64,000 bases of DNA from Hydrogenophaga sp. (GTDB taxonomy: Bacteria > Pseudomonadota > Gammaproteobacteria > Burkholderiales > Burkholderiaceae_C): assembly GCF_025699295.1 (NCBI RefSeq), contig NZ_JAILWB010000022.1, positions 18,277 through 82,276 of the forward strand. The letters run 5' to 3'. Within the stretch, counting starts at the first letter, position 1; the number at the start of each line of letters is the position of its first letter. This document shows, one piece after another, positions 37,787-47,260 of the stretch. Under the pieces are notes generated by a model. It made no database searches. It was not told the origin of the DNA and saw only the letters and a list, made by a program, of their open reading frames with translations. Position numbers and translations under genes: made by a program.

Positions 37787-39628
37787 CTAGGCTTTTGCTT
37801 TCACGTACCGACCCGGCGCGGGCTCGATCGCGGCATAGGCCTTGCCCCTGCCATAGGTCTTGGGCGCGGCGATCTGCTTGCCCGCCAGCGGCTTGAGCCA
37901 GGCGGACCAGTCGGTCCACCAGCTGCCCGGGTGTTCGGTGGCACTGGCTATCCAGTCCTTCACGTCGGCGGGGAATTTGCCGGCCGGGCCGATCCAGTGG
38001 CTGCGCTTGCCCTTGCTCGCGGGGTTGATCACGCCAGCGATGTGCCCCGAGGCACCCATCACGAAGCGCTTCTTGCCCGGGAATACCTGCGTGCTGCCGT
38101 AGGCGCCACCAATAGGCACGATGTGGTCCTCGCGCGAGCCATAGATGTAGACCGGTAGCTTGACCTTGCGGAAGTCGATCTTCTCGCCGCAGACCTTTAC
38201 CTTGCCGGGCTTGATCAGGTTGTTCTCCAGATACATCTGGCGCAGGTACCAGGCGTAGTACGGGCCCGGCAGATTGGTGCTGTCGGAATTCCAGTACAGC
38301 AGATCGAACGGCGGCGGTGTCTCGCCCTTGAGGTAGTTGCCCACGACGTAGTTCCACACAAGGTCGTTCGGACGCAGAAAGCTGAAGGTGGTGGCCAGGT
38401 CGCGTCCGGGCATCAGCCCACCCTGGGCGAACTGCATCTCGCGGTACTTGACGAAGTTCTCGTCAATGAACACATCGAGGATGCCCGTGTCACTGAAATC
38501 GAGGAGCGTGGTGAGCAGGGTGGCGCTGTGCACGGGCTCCTCGCCCCGAGCAGCCAGCACCGCCAGCGCCGTGCCCAGCATGGTGCCGCCGACGCAGAAC
38601 CCCAGTGCGTTGATGGTCTCGGCGCTGGTGATGTCCTGCGTGACCGCGATGGCCTTTATCACCGCGTCCTCGATGTATTCGTCCCAGGTCTTGTTCGCCA
38701 GCGATTCATCGGGGTTGCGCCAGCTCACCACAAAGGTGCGGTGGCCCTGCTCCACGCAGTAGCGGATCAGCGAGTTCTCGGGCTGCAGATCGAGAATGTA
38801 GAACTTGTTGATGCACGGCGGCACCAGCAGGAAGGGCCGCTCGTACACCTTGGCGGTGAGGGGTTTGTACTCGATGAGCTGGAACAGTTCGTTCTCGAAC
38901 ACCACCGCGCCTTCGGTGGTTGCAACGTTCCTGCCAACTTCGAACACGCTCTCGTCGGTCATGGACACATGGCCCTGCTTGATGTCGTGCAGCAGGTTGG
39001 CCACGCCTTTGGCGATGCTCTCGCCCTGGGTATCGATGGCCTTTTGCTGCGCCTCGGCGTTGAAGGCGAGGAAGTTGCTCGGCGCGCTCGCGTCGATCCA
39101 CTGCTGCACGGCGAAGCGCACGCGCGACCGGGTCTTGGCGTCGCCCTGCACCGCGTCGGCCAGGGACATGAGTGTGCGCGCGTTGAGCAGGTAGGCCGCG
39201 GCGGCAAAGGCCGCCACGGGGTTGCTGGCCCAGGCGTCCGAGGCAAAACGGCGATCACCCGCGGGTTTCACGTTCGGCCCCTGATTCCACAAGCCCGCCA
39301 CCTCCTTGAGGTAACCGTTCTGGATCTCGAGCAACTGCGCCGGATCGAAGCTCACTGGCTGGCCATTGTTGGCCTGGTTGAACAATTCGCCCATGGCGGG
39401 CAGGCCAGGCAATGCCGCTGCGCCGCCGGGCATGGCCATGCCGAAGGGGTTGGCGGCGCCGGACTGCGGCATGAAGGCCTTGAAGGCGGCGAATGGGTCG
39501 CTGGCAGCGGACTGCGCCGCCGCACCGGGAAAGGCCTGGGCCATCCGGGTCCATTGCTCGATAAGGTTCTGCTGGAACTGTTGCGCGGTGTCCAGCCATT
39601 CGTTTGGGGGGGTCTTTCCCGATGTCAT
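37787..39628 (-). CDS. phaC: Class I poly(3-hydroxyalkanoate) synthase
   Basis: A 613-residue enzyme with AGGAG six bases before the ATG. The variable N-terminal domain (about 1-200) precedes the conserved PhaC_N region (RFASDAWASNPVAAF near 125). The catalytic domain follows, with GFCVGGTMLGT holding the nucleophile Cys near 343, VFIDENFVKYREM, DLLYWNSDSTNLPG and the late GHIAGVINP His block. It polymerises 3-hydroxyacyl-CoA into PHA granules. First gene of phaC-phaA-phaB. A nearby propionyl-CoA pathway suggests that hydroxyvalerate units could be affected by this locus. Confidence 0.96.
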   Translation of the reverse strand: MTSGKTPPNEWLDTAQQFQQNLIEQWTRMAQAFPGAAAQSAASDPFAAFKAFMPQSGAANPFGMAMPGGAAALPGLPAMGELFNQANNGQPVSFDPAQLLEIQNGYLKEVAGLWNQGPNVKPAGDRRFASDAWASNPVAAFAAAAYLLNARTLMSLADAVQGDAKTRSRVRFAVQQWIDASAPSNFLAFNAEAQQKAIDTQGESIAKGVANLLHDIKQGHVSMTDESVFEVGRNVATTEGAVVFENELFQLIEYKPLTAKVYERPFLLVPPCINKFYILDLQPENSLIRYCVEQGHRTFVVSWRNPDESLANKTWDEYIEDAVIKAIAVTQDITSAETINALGFCVGGTMLGTALAVLAARGEEPVHSATLLTTLLDFSDTGILDVFIDENFVKYREMQFAQGGLMPGRDLATTFSFLRPNDLVWNYVVGNYLKGETPPPFDLLYWNSDSTNLPGPYYAWYLRQMYLENNLIKPGKVKVCGEKIDFRKVKLPVYIYGSREDHIVPIGGAYGSTQVFPGKKRFVMGASGHIAGVINPASKGKRSHWIGPAGKFPADVKDWIASATEHPGSWWTDWSAWLKPLAGKQIAAPKTYGRGKAYAAIEPAPGRYVKAKA

Positions 39629-39673
39629 GCTGGTCTCCTGGGGTGTGGCCTGCGCCTTAAACTGGGCATCTCA

Positions 39674-39694
39674 GGGAGGGAATCCGGCCCTCCC
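39674..39694. promoter_or_regulatory. Stem-loop in the phaC upstream region
   Basis: GGGAGGG and CCCTCCC with a seven-base loop form a perfect 7-bp stem 46 bases before the phaC ATG. It could fold in the phaC leader mRNA or act as an operator in the phaC/membrane-protein divergent gap. There is no other support. Confidence 0.3.
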
Positions 39695-39755
39695 CATCTC
39701 GGCATGGCGGTTTCCAAGGCGCGCACATGCGTTTTCCCGGGTTGCAAGGAATGTC

Positions 39756-40058
39756 GTGTATCTGGTGGTGATTGGTTGGATGTATGTGGTGCTCATGATG
39801 TCGGTGGCCGAAGCGACCAACACCACGGGCTCTGTGCTTGGAGCCATTGTGACCTTTTTTCTTTACGGTTTGCTGCCGGTGGCACTGGTGGTTTACCTGA
39901 TGCGCGCGCCGCAGCGGCGCAAGGCCATCAAGGCACGCGAAGCGGCTGAGCTGCAGGCGCTGGGGGGAACACAGGCTTCAGCCGATCCAGGCGCAAGCGG
40001 CCATGCGGCCGGTGCTGCCGAGGATGAGCGCATCGCGCCGGTGCGAAAAGAACCGTAA
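39756..40058 (+). CDS. Small two-helix membrane protein of unknown function
   Basis: A GTG start at 39756 with AAGGA five bases upstream gives 100 residues. Two membrane helices are clear: YLVVIGWMYVVLMMSVAEA near 2-20 and LGAIVTFFLYGLLPVALVVY near 29-48. A charged cytoplasmic-type tail follows (APQRRKAIKAREAAELQALG). The last 27 codons overlap the convergent pgeF gene by 81 bases, an unusually long 3' overlap. Function is unknown; similar short membrane proteins are common in Burkholderiales. Confidence 0.7.
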   Translation: MYLVVIGWMYVVLMMSVAEATNTTGSVLGAIVTFFLYGLLPVALVVYLMRAPQRRKAIKAREAAELQALGGTQASADPGASGHAAGAAEDERIAPVRKEP

Positions 40059-40748
40059 GCGCTGCGTGACGGTGCACCACGCGGCGCTACCGTCGTTGCC
40101 ATGCACGTCGGTGATGCCGGTCGCCGCGAGCCGACGCCGCGCCAGTGCCGGCAGGTCGGCCAGGAACTTGCCCTTGCCGAGTGGCCAGAAGTGCGCAGCC
40201 GCCGCGGATTCGATCGCGACAAACGCCTCGCACACTTCGGCCCCGACTTCGAAGGCCCGTGGCCCGATGCAGGGGCCGAGCCAGGCCATGATCTCGCCTT
40301 CACCCGCGGCTTCGCGCAAGACGGTCACGGTGGCTTCGATCACACCACTCGCCAGGCCACGCCAGCCGGCATGGGCTGCGGCCACCACCGTGCCGGACGC
40401 ATGCGCAAACAGCACAGGCAGGCAATCGGCCACCATGATGGTCGCGGCCAGGCCAGGCCCCTGCACCACGCAGCCGTCGGCCTCGGTGCCATCGGGGGTG
40501 TCGGGTGCCAGCCGCACGACCCGCGTGCCATGCACCTGCCGCAGGAACACCGGGCGCGCAGGCGCGGTGAAGGCGGCCAGGCGTTCGCGGTTGCCCGCCA
40601 CGGCCAGTGGCTCGTCGCGCACATGGTCACCGAGGTTGAAGCTGTCGAAAGGCGCCACCGACAGGCCTCCCTCGCGGGTGGTGAAAACCGCGCGCACGCC
40701 CGGCGGAGCAGGCCAGTCCGGGACGATGCCGTCGGCGGCCAGCAACAT
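39978..40748 (-). CDS. pgeF: Peptidoglycan editing factor / multicopper polyphenol oxidase, YfiH family
   Basis: The start at 40748 (MLLAADGIVPDWPAPPGV) overlaps the maiA stop (ATGA), giving 256 residues. Family blocks are VFTTREGGLSVAPFDSFNLG near 21, VFLRQVHGTRVVRL near 63, MVADCLPVLFAH near 101, AAAHAGWRGLASGV near 119 and LGPCIGPRAFEVG near 150. The His/Cys residues in these make the metal site. Members act on purine nucleosides or correct misincorporated residues in peptidoglycan precursors. The C-terminus FFSHRRDALILGSTGRMAAC shows a few extra residues compared with the usual YRRDGxTGRMA ending. Confidence 0.93.
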   Translation of the reverse strand: MLLAADGIVPDWPAPPGVRAVFTTREGGLSVAPFDSFNLGDHVRDEPLAVAGNRERLAAFTAPARPVFLRQVHGTRVVRLAPDTPDGTEADGCVVQGPGLAATIMVADCLPVLFAHASGTVVAAAHAGWRGLASGVIEATVTVLREAAGEGEIMAWLGPCIGPRAFEVGAEVCEAFVAIESAAAAHFWPLGKGKFLADLPALARRRLAATGITDVHGNDGSAAWCTVTQRLRFFSHRRDALILGSTGRMAACAWIG

Positions 40749-41389
40749 CAGGCTTCTGCGTCGGGGCAGGCCGAAGGTTGCGCCTGCTGGAATGCGGGCA
40801 GTGCCATGCAGGCCTCGAATGCTGCCATGGTGCGTGGCAGGCCGCTGAAATCGGTGTTGAAACGCTGGCCATTGAAGATCTGCGGCACCAGGCAGCAGTC
40901 GGCCATGGTCGGCGTGTCGCCGAAGCAATAGGTGGATGCCGGCAGCAGCGCGAGCTGGCGCTCGAACGATTCGAGCCCGGTGCGCACCCAGTGGCGGTAC
41001 CAGGTGTTCTTGGCCTCTTCCTCGACCTTGAGCTCGCGCACCAGGTACTTGAGCACGCGCAGGTTGTTGACGGGGTGGATCTCGCAAGACACGATCTGCG
41101 ACAACGCCCGTACGCGCGCACGACCCAGCGCGTCCCTGGGCAGCAGTGCCGGTGCGGGCTGCACCTCGTCGAGGTACTCGATGATCGCCATCGACTGCGT
41201 CAGGCGCGTGCCATCGTCGAGTTCGAGCAGCGGCACCAGGCCTTCGACGGCCATGTCGGTGAAGGCCGGCAGCTTGTGGTCGCCGCGTGCGATGTGCACG
41301 GGTACGTAGTCGTAGGCCATGCCCTTGAGCGCGAGCGCGATGCGCACACGGAATGAGGCCGAGGAGCGGAAGTAGTTGTGGAGCTTCAT
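40748..41389 (-). CDS. maiA: Maleylacetoacetate isomerase (zeta-class GST)
   Basis: The start at 41389 (MKLHNYFRSSASFRVRIAL) gives 213 residues. The zeta-class signature SSASFRVRIALALKG lies at 9-23, and the N-terminal thioredoxin fold has VPLLEL and LTQSMAIIEYLDE. The helical C-terminal half has HPVNNLRVLKYL and TPTMADCCLVPQIFN. It isomerises maleylacetoacetate, or maleylpyruvate, with glutathione, in tyrosine or gentisate catabolism. Its stop overlaps pgeF. An FAA hydrolase that could act on the next intermediate is at 49.2 kb. Confidence 0.92.
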   Translation of the reverse strand: MKLHNYFRSSASFRVRIALALKGMAYDYVPVHIARGDHKLPAFTDMAVEGLVPLLELDDGTRLTQSMAIIEYLDEVQPAPALLPRDALGRARVRALSQIVSCEIHPVNNLRVLKYLVRELKVEEEAKNTWYRHWVRTGLESFERQLALLPASTYCFGDTPTMADCCLVPQIFNGQRFNTDFSGLPRTMAAFEACMALPAFQQAQPSACPDAEA

Positions 41390-41462
41390 GGGGACCAAGG
41401 ATAAACCGGAAGGGCCTCCAGGGCCCTGCGCACCTCCTTGCGCGCACAGATGGCCGCGCCGC

Positions 41463-42242
41463 TCAGGCGTCCCGGGGCGGCTGAGGGGCAGGCGTTTGCA
41501 ACATGCGGCCCAGCAGATCCATGGGCAGCGGGAAGACGATGGTCGACGCGCGGTCCCCGGCCACCTGCGTCATGGTCTGCAAGTAGCGAAGCTGCATGGC
41601 CTCGGGCTGGTGCGACAGCATCTGCGCCGCTTCCAGCAGCGCCACCGCTGCCTGCTTCTCGCCCTCGGCGTGGATCACCTTGGCACGGCGCTCGCGTTCT
41701 GCCTCGGCCTGGCGGGCAATGGCCCGGATCATGGATTCGTTGAGATCGATGTGCTTGATCTCCACGTTCGTCACCTTCACGCCCCATGCGCCGGTCTGGG
41801 CATCCAGGATCTGCTGCACGTCCATGTTGAGGCGCTCGCGCTCGGCCAGCATCTCGTCGAGTTCGTGCTTGCCCAGCACCACGCGCAGCGTGGTCTGGGC
41901 CAGCTGGCTGGTCGCCATGAGGAAGTTCTCCACCTGGATGATGGCCTTGTCGGGTTCCACCACGCGGAAGAAGATCACGGCGTTGACCTTGACCGACACG
42001 TTGTCGCGCGAAATCACGTCCTGCGGCGGCACGTCCATCGTGACCACACGCAGGTCGACCCGCACCATCTGCTGCAGGCCGGGAATGACGATCACCAGGC
42101 CCGGGCCCTTGACCTTCCAGAACCGGCCCAACTGGAACACGACGCCGCGCTCGTACTCGCGCAGGATGCGAAAGGAAGAGGCCAGAAGAATCAGGACGAC
42201 AGGCACGAGGATGGTGCCGATGCCCAGGTTGAAATCAAACAT
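41463..42242 (-). CDS. Slipin / stomatin-like SPFH-domain membrane protein
   Basis: The start at 42242 ([16 protein letters not shown]) has GGAGAA about seven bases upstream, giving 259 residues. One membrane helix at residues 4-22 is followed by the SPFH/band-7 domain ([51 protein letters not shown]). A helical tail rich in Ala/Glu/Arg ([20 protein letters not shown]) comes next. Slipins form membrane oligomers. The gene overlaps nfeD by eight bases, the classic slipin/NfeD pair in which the protease cleaves the stomatin partner. Confidence 0.93.
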   Translation of the reverse strand: MFDFNLGIGTILVPVVLILLASSFRILREYERGVVFQLGRFWKVKGPGLVIVIPGLQQMVRVDLRVVTMDVPPQDVISRDNVSVKVNAVIFFRVVEPDKAIIQVENFLMATSQLAQTTLRVVLGKHELDEMLAERERLNMDVQQILDAQTGAWGVKVTNVEIKHIDLNESMIRAIARQAEAERERRAKVIHAEGEKQAAVALLEAAQMLSHQPEAMQLRYLQTMTQVAGDRASTIVFPLPMDLLGRMLQTPAPQPPRDA

Positions 42243-43734
42243 CACGTGGTTCTCCTTCGAAAGGTGCTGTTGCGTCGGGCGGGCTCCCGGGATCGGGCGC
42301 CACCTCCAGCACCAGGTTGTGCATGCCCTTCACGCGCACGCGCTGGCCGGGCTGCAAGGGGGCGTCGCTGCGCACCTGCCAGCGTTCACCCTGCACCTGC
42401 GCCCAGGCCTGTGAGCCCACCACGTGCAGCACCTCGCCGCACGCACCCACCAGGGACTCCTGCCCGCTGACCACGGGTGCGCGGCGTGCCCGCAGGGCCA
42501 TGCCCCCCCCCAGCAGCACGCCGGCGCCCGCCACGATCGACAGCCCGAAGATCAGCGGCAGCGGCACCCCCATGCCGGGCACGTCGCGGTCGAACAGCAG
42601 CAGGCCTCCGGCCATGAAAGCCACGATGCCACCCACGCCCAGCACCCCGAACGACGGCGACAGCAGTTCGGCGGCCAGCAGCGCGAAGCCGAGCAGGATC
42701 AGGCCCAGCGCGGCGTAGTTCACGGGCAGAAGCTGGAGCGAGAACAGGGCCAGCAGCAGGCAGATCGCGCCGACCGTGCCCGGGATGCCGAAGCCCGGCG
42801 ACGAAAACTCGAACAGCAGGCCATAGAAACCGATCATGAGCAGGATCAGCGCCAGGCTGGGGTTGGCGATCACGCCCAGCAACCGGTGGCGCCAGTCGGG
42901 CGGATGCGTCTCGATGGACAGGCCCTGGGTGGCCAGTCGCTGTTCACCGCTGGCCATGCGCACGTTGCGGCCGTGAATCTGCCGCAGCAGATCCGGGATG
43001 TCCGTCGCCACCACGTCCACCACCTCCTGGCTCAACGCCTCGGCGGCCGTCAGGCTCACGGCCTCGCGCACGGCCTGCTCGGCCCACTGCGCGTTGCGCC
43101 CGCGCTGCTCAGCCAGTCCCCGGATGAAAGCTGCAGCGTCGTTCACACGCTTGGCGGTCATGGTGTCCATAGGTGAGGTCCTGCTGTTGCTGTCGCCGTC
43201 CGACGGCTCACCCTCGCGGGACTCGGGCCGGGGGGCGTCTCCGGGTGGGCGCGGCACACCCGGCATGCCGATGGCCACCGGCGTGGCCGCCCCCAGCGTG
43301 GTCGCCGGCGCCATCGCAGCGATATGACTGGCATAGAGGATGTAGGTGCCAGCACTGGCCGCGCGCGCGCCCTGCGGACTCACGTAGGTGGCCACGGGCA
43401 CGGGCGAGGCCAGGATGGCCTGGATGATCTGGCGCATGGCGCTGTCCAGGCCACCCGGCGTGTCCAGCACCAGCACCACAAGGGACGCACCGCTGTCGCG
43501 GGCCTGGTCGATGCCGCGCACGACATAGTCGGCACTCGCCGGACCGATGGCGCCTTCGATGCTCAACACCCGGGCCGACGACGCGGCGTGCACCGGCATC
43601 GCAAGACCTGCCCAGCCCAGCAGAAGGCACAACAGCCAGCGCGACAACAGGCGCAGCGGCACACGACGGCCTGTGGCGCTGAAGGGAAAACCTCCAGACG
43701 CCATGGCACATACCGTGGCGCGGCTCGTCCGCAT
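42235..43734 (-). CDS. nfeD: NfeD-family membrane serine protease (ClpP-class, NfeD1b)
   Basis: The start at 43734 has GGAGG five bases upstream and gives 499 residues. A signal/anchor near 28-50 is followed by a ClpP-like protease domain with [18 protein letters not shown] near 86 and [14 protein letters not shown] near 123 holding the catalytic Ser. The Lys is probably in [11 protein letters not shown]. Several membrane helices occupy about 280-400, and a C-terminal OB-fold NfeD domain ([17 protein letters not shown] and on) ends the protein. A Pro/Ser/Arg-rich insertion (about 160-190) lies inside the protease domain. It is paired with the slipin downstream. Confidence 0.93.
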   Translation of the reverse strand: MRTSRATVCAMASGGFPFSATGRRVPLRLLSRWLLCLLLGWAGLAMPVHAASSARVLSIEGAIGPASADYVVRGIDQARDSGASLVVLVLDTPGGLDSAMRQIIQAILASPVPVATYVSPQGARAASAGTYILYASHIAAMAPATTLGAATPVAIGMPGVPRPPGDAPRPESREGEPSDGDSNSRTSPMDTMTAKRVNDAAAFIRGLAEQRGRNAQWAEQAVREAVSLTAAEALSQEVVDVVATDIPDLLRQIHGRNVRMASGEQRLATQGLSIETHPPDWRHRLLGVIANPSLALILLMIGFYGLLFEFSSPGFGIPGTVGAICLLLALFSLQLLPVNYAALGLILLGFALLAAELLSPSFGVLGVGGIVAFMAGGLLLFDRDVPGMGVPLPLIFGLSIVAGAGVLLGGGMALRARRAPVVSGQESLVGACGEVLHVVGSQAWAQVQGERWQVRSDAPLQPGQRVRVKGMHNLVLEVAPDPGSPPDATAPFEGEPRDV

Positions 43735-43832
43735 GGCACCTCCGCAAGGGACCGGGAGGAGCCAGTTTAGGCCGATGCACCGCCGGGCACAAACGCCCGC
43801 GCGGCGCGGCCCTGCCCGCGCCGTGGATGCCC

Positions 43833-44936
43833 TCAGGCGCTCAGCGCAGGGTAATCGGTATAGCCCTTCTCGCCACCGCCATAGAAGGTGGTGCGGTCGG
43901 GCGGGTTGTAGGGGCCACCCTGCTTCAGTCGCTCCACCAGATCGGGGTTGGCGATGTAGGTCTTGCCGAAGGCCACGAGATCGGCGCCTTCGGCCAGGGC
44001 GTCCTGCGCCAGTGAGAGGTCGTAGCCGTTGTTGACCATCCAGGCGCCTTCACCACCAGCGGCGCGGTAGGCCGCGCGCAGGGCCGCGTAGTCGAAGGGG
44101 CGATCGGGTACCTCGCGCGGGCCGCCGGTGGCGCCTTCGATGACGTGCACGTAGGCCAGATCCAGCGGCGCGAGTTCGCGCAGCACATGAGTGAACAGCG
44201 GCTGCGGGTCGGCGTCGATCACGTCGTTGGCCGGCGTCACCGGCGAGAGGCGGATGCCGGCGCGCCCACCGCCGATCGCATCCGTGACGGCGCGCACGAC
44301 CTCGAGCAGCAGGCGCGCGCGGTTCTCGATGGATCCACCATAAGCGTCGGTGCGACGGTTGCTGCCGGTCTTGAGGAACTGGTCGATCAGGTAACCATTC
44401 GCCGCGTGGATTTCCACGCCGTCAAAGCCCGCTTCGATGGCCGCGAGCGCGGCCCGGCGGTAGTCGTCGACGATGCCGGGAAGTTCGTCGATGTCGAGCG
44501 CGCGCGGCTCGGAGGTTTCCACGAAGGTAGGCACGCCGTCCTTGATGAGCACGGTCTTGGTCTTGGCGCGGATGGCCGAAGGCGCAACCGGCGCGCCACC
44601 GCCGGGTTGCAGCTCGGTGTGCGAGACGCGCCCCACGTGCCAGAGCTGGGTGACGATCCTGCCACCCGCCGCGTGCACCGCGGCGGTCACGCGCTGCCAG
44701 CCGGCGATTTGCTCCGGCGCATACAGGCCGGGCACGTCGGCATAACCCTGGCCCTGGTGGCTGATGGCTGTGGCCTCGGTGATCAGCAGGCCGGCGCTGG
44801 CACGCTGGCCGTAGTAGGTCGCCATCAGCGCCGTGGGCACAGCGTTGGGTGCGCGGTTGCGCGTCAGCGGCGCCATGACGATGCGGTTGGCCAGCGCGAT
44901 ATCGCCAGCGGTGAAGGGGTCGAACAGGCGCGTCAT
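43833..44936 (-). CDS. Old Yellow Enzyme-family alkene reductase
   Basis: The start at 44936 (MTRLFDPFTAGDIALANR) fits the family N-terminus; a Met at 44969 is possible. Neither has a good ribosome site. Length is 367 residues. FMN TIM-barrel motifs are IVMAPLTRNRAPN near 17, TQLWHVGRVSH near 97, GVEIHAANGYLIDQFLK near 178 (the H-x-x-N substrate pair) and RTDAYGGSIENRAR near 199. Enzymes of this NemA/XenB group reduce activated double bonds or nitro groups with NAD(P)H. It lies downstream of a GntR gene on the same strand, 145 bases away. Confidence 0.92.
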   Translation of the reverse strand: MTRLFDPFTAGDIALANRIVMAPLTRNRAPNAVPTALMATYYGQRASAGLLITEATAISHQGQGYADVPGLYAPEQIAGWQRVTAAVHAAGGRIVTQLWHVGRVSHTELQPGGGAPVAPSAIRAKTKTVLIKDGVPTFVETSEPRALDIDELPGIVDDYRRAALAAIEAGFDGVEIHAANGYLIDQFLKTGSNRRTDAYGGSIENRARLLLEVVRAVTDAIGGGRAGIRLSPVTPANDVIDADPQPLFTHVLRELAPLDLAYVHVIEGATGGPREVPDRPFDYAALRAAYRAAGGEGAWMVNNGYDLSLAQDALAEGADLVAFGKTYIANPDLVERLKQGGPYNPPDRTTFYGGGEKGYTDYPALSA

Positions 44937-45081
44937 GTCGGGCGTGAAGAGGTGGACGGAGCAGGCCATTGTGCGCAGCCGGTCCACCCCAGCCCTCTGT
45001 GACCGGAAAAAGTCCCCGCCATCGCAAGGACGTTCACGGGCCTCGCGCAGCAGGCCCCGTGTTGTGCTGGGCGACCCGCGT

Positions 45082-45801
45082 TCAGCCCACCACAAGGCGG
45101 ATGACCGGCATCACCCGCTCGGACTCGGCGCGCCGCTCCAGCGCCAGGCGCATGTTCATCTGCGCCACTTCGGTGTGCTCTACCGCCAGCGCCTGCGCTC
45201 GGGCGCCTTCACCGCGCCGCAGCGCGTCGAACAGCATGTGGTGCTGGCGGTGCGCGTACAGCATCCAGTCGCGGTCCAGCGCCACCGTGCCCTGCATCGG
45301 CAGCATGGCCGAAGCGGGCGCGAAAGGCAGCTTGTCGTTGAGTTCCACCGCGCGCTGCAGGGCGCGGTTGCCGCTGGCCTCGAGGATGAGCGCGTGGAAG
45401 CGGTCGTTCATCAGCGCGTAGGCGGCATAGCTCTCGATAGTCAGCGGGTTGTCGGCCAGCAGGCGGTCGCCCTCCTCCAGCACAGCCTGCAGATGGCCCT
45501 GCAGCTGGCGCGAGACACCGTGCTCGGCCACCAGTCGCGCGGCCATGCCTTCCAGGTGCCCGCGCACCGCGATCGCGTCGGTCACTTCCTGCGCGGTGAA
45601 CTGGCGCACCAGGTACTTGCCGGTCTCGTTGGCCTCCACCAGTCCCTCCTGCTCCAGCGTCACCAGCGCGGCGCGCACCGGCGTGCGCGAGGCACCCAGG
45701 CGCTCGGCGAGTTGCTGTTCGGCCAGGCGTTGCCCGGGCTCGAACTGCCCGCTCAGGATCAGGTCGCGCAGTTGCATCAAAACGGTGTCTTGCAGGTTCA
45801 T
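45082..45801 (-). CDS. GntR-family regulator (FCD type) divergent from the Rieske cluster
   Basis: A 239-residue regulator. The N-terminal winged helix (QLAERLGASRTPVRAALVTL near 29) precedes the FCD domain with IAVRGHLEGMAARLVAEHG, MNDRFHALILEASGN and HRQHHMLFDALRRGEGARA, which hold the metal-binding His residues. The gap to the Rieske oxygenase is only 76 bases, so it probably controls that cluster and itself. A TGTACA palindrome lies in the gap. The effector is unknown. Confidence 0.88.
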   Translation of the reverse strand: MNLQDTVLMQLRDLILSGQFEPGQRLAEQQLAERLGASRTPVRAALVTLEQEGLVEANETGKYLVRQFTAQEVTDAIAVRGHLEGMAARLVAEHGVSRQLQGHLQAVLEEGDRLLADNPLTIESYAAYALMNDRFHALILEASGNRALQRAVELNDKLPFAPASAMLPMQGTVALDRDWMLYAHRQHHMLFDALRRGEGARAQALAVEHTEVAQMNMRLALERRAESERVMPVIRLVVG

Positions 45802-45810
45802 GGCACAAAC

Positions 45811-45816
45811 TGTACA
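45811..45816. promoter_or_regulatory. TGTACA palindrome in the gntR/Rieske divergent gap
   Basis: The 6-bp palindrome sits ten bases from the GntR start, in an AT-richer stretch (AACTGTACACGG). GntR/FCD proteins often bind short palindromes of this kind. No second half-site was seen, so support is weak. Confidence 0.35.
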
Positions 45817-45877
45817 CGGAAACTGAAAAACGGGATACCATTTGCCACCTCACCTGCATCCTGATTCCGGAGATTCC

Positions 45878-47260
45878 ATGAAAGCCGAACTCAACCAACG
45901 CCTCACCCAGGTCGGGCCGGGCACACCCGGCGGCGAACTGCTGCGCCGCTACTGGCAGCCTGTGGCCCTGCTGGACGAATTCAACCCCGCGCTGGACCCG
46001 CAGATGGCCGTTCGCCCGGTGAAGGCGGTGCGCGTGCTGGGCCAGAACTTCGTGCTGTTTCGCGACGCACAGGGCACGTTCGGCCTGCTCGACCGCGACT
46101 GCCCGCACCGGGGCGCGGACCTCGCCTTCGGTCGCAACGAAGGCGACGGCCTGCGTTGCCCGTTCCACGGATGGAAATTCGACACCACCGGTCAGTGCAT
46201 CGAAACCCCTGCCGAGCCTGCCGGCAGCAGGATGTGCACGCGCATCAAACAACGCAGCTACCCGCTGGTGGAGCGCAGCGGTGTGCTGTTCGGCTGGTTC
46301 GGCCCCGAAGACCAGACACCGCCGCCCTTCCCCGAGCTGGATTGCTTCAGCGCGCCCGAGAGCCACACCTTCGCCTTCAAGGGCCTGTGGAACTGCAACT
46401 GGCTGCAGTCGCTCGAAGTGGGCATCGACCCGGCGCATGCATCCTACCTGCACCGGTTCTTCAACGACGGCTCGCTGGAGGACAGTTACGGCAAGCAGTT
46501 CCGCGGCGCCAGCGCCGGCGACGTGGGCGGCGAGCGCTGGCCGATGACGCGCGTGATGCGCGAGTTCGGCCAACCCGTCATCTCGTTCGAGAACAAGCCC
46601 TACGGCCTGCAGCTCACCGCGCTGCGGCCCATGACGGACGAACTCACCCATGTGCGCGTGACCAACGCCGTGTTCCCGCAGACTTTCGTGATCCCGCTGT
46701 CGGAGACCATGACCATCACGCAGATGCACGTGCCGGTGGACGACACGCACAACTACTGGTACGCCTTCTTCACCAGCTTCACCGGGCCGGTCGACAAGGA
46801 CGCCATGCGCACACCACGCCTGCAGGCAGTGACGTTGCCCGACTACATCCCCAAATCCGGTCGCCACAACAACTGGGGCTTCAACGCCGAGGAACAGCAG
46901 ACCCGCACCTACCTGGGCATGGGCGAGGACGACATCAACGTGCACGACCAGTGGGCCTGCGAGAGCATGGGCGCGATCCAGGACCGCACGCGCGAACACC
47001 TGGGCACGACCGACAAGGTGATCGTGACCCACCGGCGCATGCTGGCGCAGGCGATCGACACCGTGGAGCAAGGCGGCACGCCGCCCGGCATTGCCGACCC
47101 CGCGTTGCACGCCAGCATTGCCGGGCCCGACACCGTCGACGGCATTGCCCCCGCCCAGGGCTGGGAAAACTGGTGGCAGGACGCCGTGCGCAACAAGCGC
47201 GAAGGCGCGCCCTGGAACACCTCCAACGCACCCGTCGCCGAAACGGCGGGCGCGAAATGA
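45878..47260 (+). CDS. Rieske non-heme iron oxygenase, alpha subunit (phthalate-dioxygenase-like)
   Basis: The start at 45878 (MKAELNQRLTQVGPGTPGG) has GGAG six bases upstream, giving 460 residues. The Rieske centre is Cys75-x-His77 and Cys94-x2-His97 (CPHRG...CPFHGW). The mononuclear iron site lies in NWLQSLEVGIDPAHASYLH, with His187 and His192 and a bridging acid near 180-184. This arrangement is that of class I phthalate 4,5-dioxygenase/vanillate demethylase-type oxygenases, which work as homo-oligomers. It needs an electron donor; the ferredoxin at 48.8 kb is a candidate. Its stop overlaps the next start. The substrate is unknown. Confidence 0.93.
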   Translation: MKAELNQRLTQVGPGTPGGELLRRYWQPVALLDEFNPALDPQMAVRPVKAVRVLGQNFVLFRDAQGTFGLLDRDCPHRGADLAFGRNEGDGLRCPFHGWKFDTTGQCIETPAEPAGSRMCTRIKQRSYPLVERSGVLFGWFGPEDQTPPPFPELDCFSAPESHTFAFKGLWNCNWLQSLEVGIDPAHASYLHRFFNDGSLEDSYGKQFRGASAGDVGGERWPMTRVMREFGQPVISFENKPYGLQLTALRPMTDELTHVRVTNAVFPQTFVIPLSETMTITQMHVPVDDTHNYWYAFFTSFTGPVDKDAMRTPRLQAVTLPDYIPKSGRHNNWGFNAEEQQTRTYLGMGEDDINVHDQWACESMGAIQDRTREHLGTTDKVIVTHRRMLAQAIDTVEQGGTPPGIADPALHASIAGPDTVDGIAPAQGWENWWQDAVRNKREGAPWNTSNAPVAETAGAK

